From Ascidiaceihabitans sp. (GTDB lineage: Bacteria > Pseudomonadota > Alphaproteobacteria > Rhodobacterales > Rhodobacteraceae), in contig JAOEQC010000012.1 in the NCBI GenBank assembly GCA_028388995.1, forward strand, positions 1-42,156: a stretch of 42,156 nucleotides of DNA. Direction: 5' to 3'. Positions 36,175 through 42,156 of this stretch are shown here, piece by piece (the first letter of the stretch is position 1; each line of letters opens with the position of its first letter). The position numbers and the translations under genes were made by a program. The notes below the pieces were generated by a model. The model ran no database searches. It was not told the DNA's origin and saw nothing but the letters and a program-made list of their open reading frames with translations.

Positions 36175-37503
36175 TTAATCTGGTAAATCAAATACTTGCC
36201 CAGGATAAATCAGATCTGGGTCTTTGATTGAGCCCGCATTTGCTTCGAAAACGCGCACGAACAACATGCCATCGCCATAGCGGTCACGCGCAATCGCCCA
36301 AAGCGTCGCACCTGTCTGTACTGTAATGGCCTTAACCGGTGCGTCGCCGTTGCCAGCCGCGGCATCAAGCACTTCAGGCGCTTCACGTTTAAACGGGGTC
36401 TCGACGCGACTGGTGACATTACCCTCTACATCCACTTCGTCCACACGCAGTGTGTATACGCCTGTGTCTACGTCAGGCAGATCACCACGCCAACGGCCGG
36501 TTGTATCAACGTCCAATGTAGTGATGACAGTATTGTCCAAATAAACGCGAACCGATGTGGCTTGCGACTGAGCACGCCCGCTTAGCAAAACATCGCCCTC
36601 TTCGGAATAGCTTATCGTGTCAATTTCAACATTGGACATGAGTTCCGGTGCGCTGGAACGGTTAATCACTTCAACGCCACTCGCGTCTGATTTCAGAATT
36701 GCAACTTCAGCTTTAGTTTTTTCAGTGGCCGAGGCTGGTGGTTCTACCACTAGAACCTTCTGCTCCTCCGTCTGAGAAACATCAGTAATATCGACTTTAG
36801 GTGCCTCAACATCAACGTTAGTCCCTGCAACATCAACCGTTTTAGCATCAACATCTGCGTCAGGCTCTGCGACATCAACAGTGGTTTCGTCAGCGCTTTC
36901 AGCAACCACAGGATCAACATTGGTTGCCCCAATCTCCGCCGCCTCAACCTCTTCCACTTTCGCAATGACGGGCTGTGGAGCCAAGATTATGTCAGCAGCA
37001 GCTATTTCGAGGTCACCGGCTTCTTGAACGACACTTAAAACCTGCGGGTCTGATGATGGTTCTAAAAAGGCCACTATCGCAAAGGTTCCGTCATTGCCCG
37101 CTGTGACACTGGAGTTCTCAACTTTATTTACAAACAAGGTCACTTTCGAATTGGGCTCACCCCGACCAGCTAAAATGGTCAGGCCATCAGCTTCGCTGCG
37201 AACCTCGTCGATATTGGGCGAAACAGACTCAACAACAGCATTCTCCTCTGCCGTTTCAGTCGCAGGCTCTTCTGTGGCTAATGCCACAGGCGCAACAACC
37301 TCTGCAACTGACTTAGACACGTCTGCCTGCAGTGCCTCTTCAGCAGGCATAACAATCTCTTGAGCAGCACTTTCAACCGCATCATTTGGCTTTAGAAAGG
37401 CAAAATAAGTACCCACACCAACTGCCGCGACGGCCAGGACACCGGCACCAGCACCAGCAACGGAGCCTGCGGTTGCTCTCAAAAAGGTTGCAAGTTTGCT
37501 CAT
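36175..37503 (-). CDS. LysM-domain envelope protein with acidic linker
   Basis: The 442-residue protein has one N-terminal membrane anchor (about residues 14-36, Ala/Gly-rich) and a long low-complexity acidic region (40-280) rich in Val, Ala, Glu and Asp. Two bacterial Ig-like modules are interspersed: ILAGRGEPNSKVTLFVN (about 108-124) and VLLSGRAQSQATSVRVYLDN (about 299-318). The C-terminal LysM domain (VQTGATLWAIARDRYGDG to YPGQVFDLPD) binds peptidoglycan. It probably sits in the periplasm, anchored to the inner membrane. The frame is open 18 codons earlier, but the ATG at 37503 has AAGGA at seven bases. It is divergent from the LOG gene. No enzyme domain is seen. Confidence 0.88.
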   Translation of the reverse strand: MSKLATFLRATAGSVAGAGAGVLAVAAVGVGTYFAFLKPNDAVESAAQEIVMPAEEALQADVSKSVAEVVAPVALATEEPATETAEENAVVESVSPNIDEVRSEADGLTILAGRGEPNSKVTLFVNKVENSSVTAGNDGTFAIVAFLEPSSDPQVLSVVQEAGDLEIAAADIILAPQPVIAKVEEVEAAEIGATNVDPVVAESADETTVDVAEPDADVDAKTVDVAGTNVDVEAPKVDITDVSQTEEQKVLVVEPPASATEKTKAEVAILKSDASGVEVINRSSAPELMSNVEIDTISYSEEGDVLLSGRAQSQATSVRVYLDNTVITTLDVDTTGRWRGDLPDVDTGVYTLRVDEVDVEGNVTSRVETPFKREAPEVLDAAAGNGDAPVKAITVQTGATLWAIARDRYGDGMLFVRVFEANAGSIKDPDLIYPGQVFDLPD

Positions 37504-37657
37504 ATTTAGTTCCTTCGGCGCACTACACCCACTGACACAAAAATCGGACCGTTGCACAACGATCCATTTAGATTGAGCTTACATACCAAGCGCGGTAGTG
37601 ACGGTCAAAACCCGATGGGTCAAATTTTGCATAATTTCTAGCGTACAGGAGCGTTCC

Positions 37658-38209
37658 ATGTCCCTTAAATCAGTCTGCGTCTATTGCGGTTCTCGTGCTG
37701 GTGTTGATCCAGCCTATGCAACTGATGCGCATGAAATCGGTGTTGCGCTTGCCGAGAATGGCTGGCGCTTGGTTTATGGTGCAGGCGATGTAGGCTTGAT
37801 GGGCACTGTCGCGCGCGCTGCGCAAGATGCAGGTGGTAACACCTTTGGCGTCATTCCCCAACATCTTGTGGATTGGGAGGTCGGGAAGACCGATCTGACA
37901 ACATATATTGTGACCGAGACAATGCACGAGCGTAAAAAGGTGATGTTCATGAACTGCGACGCAGTCGTGGTTCTGCCGGGTGGTGCGGGGTCACTGGATG
38001 AGTTGTTTGAGGCACTCACATGGAGGCAATTGGGCCTGCATGAAAAACCTATTTATCTATTAAATACAAACGACTATTGGGATAAACTAATTTCTCTGAT
38101 GAACCACGTTGTGACACAGGGTTTCGCAGATGCCAGCCTGTTGGATTACATCACAGTGGTCCCAGATGCCGAAGCTGCAACACTGGCTTTGCGTGACGCT
38201 TTTTCCTGA
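37658..38209 (+). CDS. LOG-family nucleoside 5'-monophosphate phosphoribohydrolase
   Basis: The 183-residue protein belongs to the LOG (lonely guy) family, which cleaves ribose phosphate from cytokinin nucleotides or purine monophosphates. The hallmark PGGAGSLDELFEALTW (PGGxGTxxE type) is at about residues 108-123, MHERKK at about 88-93, and the N terminus VCVYCGSRAG is typical. The ATG at 37658 follows AGGAG at six bases; the frame is open 20 codons upstream without support. Its 3' end overlaps the convergent rarD gene by 64 bases. A cytokinin role would suit an alga-associated bacterium but is inference. Confidence 0.92.
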   Translation: MSLKSVCVYCGSRAGVDPAYATDAHEIGVALAENGWRLVYGAGDVGLMGTVARAAQDAGGNTFGVIPQHLVDWEVGKTDLTTYIVTETMHERKKVMFMNCDAVVVLPGGAGSLDELFEALTWRQLGLHEKPIYLLNTNDYWDKLISLMNHVVTQGFADASLLDYITVVPDAEAATLALRDAFS

Positions 38210-39066
38210 GACCAAACTGGGATTGAATAAAGCACCAGCGCGGTCCAGATCATCGCGAAGGCCCCAACATGCCAGCCTGAAAACGGTTCAGAAAACACCA
38301 CTACCGCGCACAAAAACTGCAAGGTTGGGTTCAAATATCCGACCAAACCAATCGTTGCCATGCTGGCCCGCCGTGCCGCAAAACTGAACAGGATCAGTGG
38401 AACTGCAGTCAGCGGACCGGCGAAAATCAACAGCCCTGTTGTCACCAAATTCTGCCCAAATGCAGCCTGACCATTGTGCCATGTTAGCAACAGAAAAATT
38501 ACGGCAAATGGTACGACTAAAGTCACCTCGGAGGTGACAGACACAACAGGTCCAACCGACAGTTGCTTTTTCAACAGCCCGTAAATTGCAAATGTTCCAG
38601 CCAAGGTCAGTGAAATCCAAGGTGCGCCGCCTAGCCCATAGGTCAGAGCGCTCACTGCAGCCGCTGCTAAAGCAATTGCAGACCACTGTAGGCGTGCAAG
38701 TTTTTCACCAAAGATGGACCAGCCAAGGACAACCGACACCAAGGGATAAATGTAGTAACCCAAGCTGGCTTGGGTTGCCCGCTCGGTTTCAATCGACCAG
38801 ATGAAGAGAAACCAATTAACAAGGATCATCAATGCCGCGAGTACTGTCAGGGTCGTGCTACGTCGATCAGAAAACGATCCTCGTATGTCCCGCAGACGTC
38901 CCTGCACGCCCAACAACACGACGAAAAACACAAAGGACCACAGCGTCCGGTGCGCCAAAACTTCAATTGCGGGAACGTCAGATAGCTGTTTGTAGATAAG
39001 AGACGATAGGCCCCAAATGATGCAGGAACCGATCATGGCAAGGATGCCTTTGGTGGATGATGTCAT
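38146..39066 (-). CDS. rarD: EamA-family permease RarD
   Basis: RarD is a ten-helix member of the drug/metabolite transporter superfamily with unproven substrates. In 306 residues it has two EamA repeats. The first contains GSCIIWGLSSLIYK (about 11-24) and the family motif NWFLFIWSIETERATQASLGYYIYPL (about 82-107, in two adjoining parts); the second contains APLILFSFAAR-like VPLILFSFAARR and GYLNPTLQFLCAV. The ATG at 39066 has GAGG six bases upstream; the longer frame starting 22 codons earlier has no support. Its 3' end runs 64 bases into the LOG gene on the other strand. Confidence 0.88.
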   Translation of the reverse strand: MTSSTKGILAMIGSCIIWGLSSLIYKQLSDVPAIEVLAHRTLWSFVFFVVLLGVQGRLRDIRGSFSDRRSTTLTVLAALMILVNWFLFIWSIETERATQASLGYYIYPLVSVVLGWSIFGEKLARLQWSAIALAAAAVSALTYGLGGAPWISLTLAGTFAIYGLLKKQLSVGPVVSVTSEVTLVVPFAVIFLLLTWHNGQAAFGQNLVTTGLLIFAGPLTAVPLILFSFAARRASMATIGLVGYLNPTLQFLCAVVVFSEPFSGWHVGAFAMIWTALVLYSIPVWSQEKASRKASVAASASGTTVM

Positions 39067-39118
39067 CGGTACCTCACGTTTGGGGAGCAACCTGCGGCAT
39101 CTGGTGTGTCTGCACAAT

Positions 39119-39157
39119 GCAAAACGCCCCAATCTTACGATCAGGGCGTTTCGTTTT
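39119..39157 (-). terminator. Terminator of sodB
   Basis: On the minus strand AAACGCCC pairs with GGGCGTTT over eight bases around a 14-base loop, followed by a short T run. It starts 22 bases after the sodB stop codon and ends before rarD. The opposite strand also shows T-rich sequence. Confidence 0.75.
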
Positions 39158-39173
39158 AAGCATAAAAAACAAA

Positions 39174-39773
39174 TTACATGCGTGACGCCACGTTTTCCCA
39201 GTTCACCAAATTCTCAAGGAAGTTGGTCAAATAAACAGGGCGTTTGTTCCGGAAGTCAATGTAATAGGAATGCTCCCAAACATCACAGCCAAGCAAAGCA
39301 GTTTGACCAAAGCAAAGTGGGTTTACGCCATTTTCGGTTTTTGTCACAGCCAATGAACCGTCAGCATTCTCCACCAACCATGCCCAGCCTGAACCGAACT
39401 GACCAGCGCCTGCTGCAGCGAATTGTGACTTGAACTCATCTACAGAGCCGAAGCTCTCTTTAAGTGCAGCTTCCAACTCAGATGGCATCGCGCCAGAATT
39501 TGGTGTCATCATTTCCCAGAACTGGTTGTGGTTCCAAAGCTGGGAGATGTTGTTGAAGATACCGTTTTGAGCCACGGAAGACGCATCATATGTGCCTTTG
39601 ATGATCTCTTCGAGAGATTTGCCTTCCCACTCAGTGCCAGCAATCGCCGCGTTGCCGTTTGTGACATAGGCGTTGTGGTGCAGGTCATGGTGGAATTCCA
39701 TGGTTTCAGCAGACATGCCGTGCGCAGCAAGTGCATCATGGGCGTACGGAAGATCAGGAAGTTCAAAAGCCAT
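39174..39773 (-). CDS. sodB: Superoxide dismutase, iron type
   Basis: SodB converts superoxide to oxygen and hydrogen peroxide in the cytoplasm. The 199-residue protein has the four metal ligands His28, His82, Asp164 and His168 (the last two in DVWEH). Gln78 in FNNISQLWNH is the outer-sphere residue at the position typical of iron enzymes, while manganese enzymes use a Gln at a later position. GQFGSGWAWL is also conserved. The start MAFELPDLPYAHDAL is standard. It stands alone with its own terminator. Neighbouring sarcosine oxidase makes hydrogen peroxide, but no regulatory link is visible. Confidence 0.95.
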   Translation of the reverse strand: MAFELPDLPYAHDALAAHGMSAETMEFHHDLHHNAYVTNGNAAIAGTEWEGKSLEEIIKGTYDASSVAQNGIFNNISQLWNHNQFWEMMTPNSGAMPSELEAALKESFGSVDEFKSQFAAAGAGQFGSGWAWLVENADGSLAVTKTENGVNPLCFGQTALLGCDVWEHSYYIDFRNKRPVYLTNFLENLVNWENVASRM

Positions 39774-39895
39774 TCTATGGTCCCCTTTAGGATAAATTTA
39801 TCTGAGCCTTAGGTGACATGAAGCGCGATCCACTTCAAGATCAAGAGGCAGTGGCAGCGTAAATATACGCAAACACAACATTTCCCCGGATTTCT

Positions 39896-40468
39896 TTACT
39901 TAAAGAAACCAACCTCAGACCCGTTTTGCGCTGCGACTTTTAGTAAATCAAAAACATATTGCGCATTTGAGCGGAAACAAACGACTTGGAAAGTATCTCG
40001 ATCCACCACCCAAAAGGCTGCGGCCACCTGCGCCATACGCGTGCGACGGAACATGCCTGGCTTAAAAGCGTCGGGCGACAGATCCACTGGGGTCAGTTTC
40101 GCCATCACTTCGCGCGCACTGGGACCAGAAATACGCAAACAAGCGCGTGCATCCGAGACATCCACGGCCAGCGCATGTGCATTGCCCAGGGCTTTGTGCA
40201 TTTTGGCCAATCTATCGGCCACCTGATCGTGGGGGCATAGCACCAACAACTCATCCGTACTCATCCAGCAGATACCAAAATCACCATCGTGGTTGGCCTG
40301 ACCTTGAGCTGGCATTTCGACACCCGTGACGGAGGTCGCTGCCTTTTTCACGGCGGCTTTGCTCAGATCGCCCCGAAGGGTGATCATGCCTTGAAGACCG
40401 ATTTCTTCGATATTTGCGATACCGCTGTTGTCTGTTGCCTTATCCAAGGCACTGATCAAATTAGACAT
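39896..40468 (-). CDS. soxG: Sarcosine oxidase gamma subunit
   Basis: SoxG is the small subunit of heterotetrameric sarcosine oxidase, which demethylates sarcosine to glycine and passes the methylene group to tetrahydrofolate while making hydrogen peroxide. The 190-residue protein carries the GcvT/YgfZ-like fold with WMSTDELLVLCP (about 75-86), DVSDARACLRISGPSAREVMAKL (about 110-132, shown in parts) and a C-terminal FRSNAQYVFDLLK. The ATG at 40468 overlaps the soxA stop by eight bases (ATGTCTAA) with GGGAGAAG upstream. It is the last gene of the sox operon in this group. Confidence 0.93.
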   Translation of the reverse strand: MSNLISALDKATDNSGIANIEEIGLQGMITLRGDLSKAAVKKAATSVTGVEMPAQGQANHDGDFGICWMSTDELLVLCPHDQVADRLAKMHKALGNAHALAVDVSDARACLRISGPSAREVMAKLTPVDLSPDAFKPGMFRRTRMAQVAAAFWVVDRDTFQVVCFRSNAQYVFDLLKVAAQNGSEVGFFK

Positions 40469-42156
40469 TTGGCTTCTCCCTTTCGGGATCATAGAAAATT
40501 GGGCTTACGATTTTGGCTTCATAGTCTTTACCATCAATGCCCGGAAAGGTGATGACCTCGCCCATGCGGTCCGGTCCATGTAGAACCAGCCCCATCGCGA
40601 TGCCGCGATCCAAGTTTGGAGAATGGTAACTAGAGGTAACGCGCCCAATCATGACGCGCTGTCCGTTGGCATTGGTCCCCTCGCCCACGGCATAGGCACC
40701 GTCTGGCAAAGTCGATCCATCAACAGTCTCAAGGCCAACCAGCTTCCAACGCTCATTACTCACCATGTGTTCCCGCTCTTGGGCACGTTTCCCTAAGAAA
40801 TCCGTTTTCTTCTTCGATATCGCCCAGTTCAGGCCCAGATCCTGCGGAATGACTGTACCATCGGTTTCATCACCGATCATGATAAAGCCCTTTTCAGCCC
40901 GCAAGATGTGCAGACATTCGGTCCCGTAAGGCATCACACCCAGATCGGCACCAACCGCCATCAAGGCATCCCAGAACGCTTGGCCCTGTGAGGCGGCCAC
41001 TGCGATTTCATATGACAATTCGCCTGAGAAGGAAATCCGGTAAGCCCGCACGTCAAAGCCGCCTAAGGTGCCGTCTCGCCACTCCATAAATCCAAACGCA
41101 TCTGCACTCACATCCATGCCGCCCAGCGCTTCGAGGGCCTTATGTGCATTCGGACCAACAACGGCGACTTGGGCGTATTGCTCAGTCACGTTGGCCACAT
41201 AGACGTTCCAATCCCACCATTCAGTCTGAAGCCATTCTTCCATGTGACCATGGATGGATTCTGCCCCGCCAGTGGTAGTATGGCATAGGAAAGTTTCGTC
41301 ATCGATACGTGCCACTACGCCGTCATCGATCAAGAACCCGTTTTCAGAACACATCAGGCCATAACGGCATTTGCCGATCTTCAGGGTGCTCATCATGTTG
41401 GTGTAAAGCATATCAAGGAACTTGCCCGCATCAGGGCCCTTAACGATGATCTTACCAAGGGTGGAGGCATCCAGCAGACCAAGGTTCTCACGAGTGTTCT
41501 TTGTCTCCCGCATCACAGCATCATGCACGGTTTCGCCGTTTTGCACATATGCGTAGGGGCGACGCCATTGACCGACAGGTTCCCAGTACGCGCCGTTCGC
41601 CTCGTGCCAATCATACATTGGTGTACGCCGGATAGGTTGGAACACATCACCGCGTGCCTCGCCACCAATAGAACCCATTGAGATAGGGGTATAAGGTGGA
41701 CGGAACGTGGTGGTGCCAGTCTGTGGGATCGGTTGGTTCAGACTGTCAGAGAGGATCGCAAGACCGTTGATGTTGCTAAGCTTACCCTGGTCCGTGGCCA
41801 TACCAAGTGTGGTGTAGCGTTTGGCATGTTCAACGCTGGTAAAGCCCTCTTGGGCCGCCAGTTGCACGTCGCTGACTTTCACATCGTTCTGATAATCAAG
41901 CCAAGCTTTGGAACGCAACTTGTACCCCGCCCCTTGTGGCATCAGCCAAACGGGCAGCATCGCACGTTCTGTTGCTTCTTGCGCCATGGGCGCTTTGCTT
42001 AGTTTTCCTTTAAAACCAGCTGCTTTTGCAGCTGCATTGCCGCAGATATTGGCATCATTTAGGATCGCATTCAAAGATGTTTCGCCGTTTGCAGCACCTG
42101 CAACAGTGACAAAACCTTGGCCCTTATCGCCCAGTGGTGGGCAGTTAGGGTCTGGG
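40461..42156 (-). CDS. soxA: Sarcosine oxidase alpha subunit (5' end outside window)
   Basis: The last 564 codons are present, about 55-60% of a subunit of roughly 1000 residues, so the N-terminal FAD/NAD-binding half lies beyond 42156. What is present includes the end of the second dinucleotide region (VAGAANG), a linker with FRPPYTPISMGSIGGEARG, and the C-terminal folate-binding GcvT-type domain. That domain shows REAKNTRENLGLLD-like RETKNTRENLGLLDASTLGK, FSGELSYEIAV and GTECLHILRAEKGFIMIG. The reading frame is open to the window edge. The stop overlaps the soxG start by eight bases. Confidence 0.95.
   Translation of the reverse strand, partial: PDPNCPPLGDKGQGFVTVAGAANGETSLNAILNDANICGNAAAKAAGFKGKLSKAPMAQEATERAMLPVWLMPQGAGYKLRSKAWLDYQNDVKVSDVQLAAQEGFTSVEHAKRYTTLGMATDQGKLSNINGLAILSDSLNQPIPQTGTTTFRPPYTPISMGSIGGEARGDVFQPIRRTPMYDWHEANGAYWEPVGQWRRPYAYVQNGETVHDAVMRETKNTRENLGLLDASTLGKIIVKGPDAGKFLDMLYTNMMSTLKIGKCRYGLMCSENGFLIDDGVVARIDDETFLCHTTTGGAESIHGHMEEWLQTEWWDWNVYVANVTEQYAQVAVVGPNAHKALEALGGMDVSADAFGFMEWRDGTLGGFDVRAYRISFSGELSYEIAVAASQGQAFWDALMAVGADLGVMPYGTECLHILRAEKGFIMIGDETDGTVIPQDLGLNWAISKKKTDFLGKRAQEREHMVSNERWKLVGLETVDGSTLPDGAYAVGEGTNANGQRVMIGRVTSSYHSPNLDRGIAMGLVLHGPDRMGEVITFPGIDGKDYEAKIVSPIFYDPEREKPNV

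Noticed and set aside
1-42156. tRNA, rRNA, CRISPR arrays, insertion sequences, prophage or integrase genes
   Set aside because: I looked for cloverleaf arms, regularly spaced repeats, and transposase or integrase proteins and found none that could be supported.

Overview
The window looks like a chromosomal segment of a marine Roseobacter-group alphaproteobacterium (Rhodobacteraceae). The evidence is protein similarity recognised by eye and gene order: yajC-secD-secF followed by the cytochrome c maturation genes ccmABCDG, the sarcosine oxidase genes soxA-soxG, BioY, and DUF6314, DUF1223 and Mth938-type proteins typical of this group. GC content is moderate, near 50-55% by eye, which is low for the group. 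A sea-ice genus such as Octadecabacter would fit a decayed, plastic genome, but that is only a guess.

Layout. 0-4 kb: a small membrane protein gene coupled to fabD, then a decayed globin/acetyltransferase pair and the trigger factor gene (all minus strand). 4.2-7.8 kb: a broken sialic-acid-type synthase gene behind an intact LpxL-type acyltransferase, a 540-bp noncoding stretch with two copies of a paired operator-like element, then bioY and a DUF6314 gene. 7.9-13 kb: purB, a secreted TPR protein, a divergent FliG, a secreted DUF1223 protein, and an aconitase gene that has lost its N-terminal half. 13.2-20.1 kb (minus): ccmG-ccmD-ccmC-ccmB-ccmA, an Mth938-type gene, a frameshifted TauE-type gene, secF, secD and yajC. 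20.3-24.8 kb: intact serS between three pseudogenes (pentapeptide repeat, DUF2235 and TspO-like). 24.9-28.6 kb (minus): der, bamB and a yfgM-like gene, the same order as in E. coli. 29-34.1 kb (plus): a two-gene RND efflux operon with an unusually large permease. 34.2-42.2 kb: an Atm1-type ABC exporter, a LysM envelope protein, a LOG-family hydrolase convergent with and overlapping rarD, sodB, and the 3' end of the sarcosine oxidase operon.

How the genes work together. SecDF-YajC (Sec export), BamB with the YfgM-like protein (outer membrane assembly) and the acyltransferase (lipid A) serve the envelope. CcmABCDG matures c-type cytochromes for respiration. SoxAG releases hydrogen peroxide from sarcosine, and SodB handles superoxide. 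PurB, SerS, Der, trigger factor and FabD are housekeeping.

The most striking property of the window is gene decay. Eight loci in 42 kb are broken (globin, GNAT, neuB-like, aconitase, TauE, pentapeptide, DUF2235 and TspO-like), while every other housekeeping gene is intact. Several carry multiple independent lesions, so sequencing error alone is a poor explanation. I saw no mobile element, tRNA, rRNA or CRISPR array. I found no convincing new multi-gene system. The best candidate for something undescribed is the duplicated paired operator element at 6472-6580.
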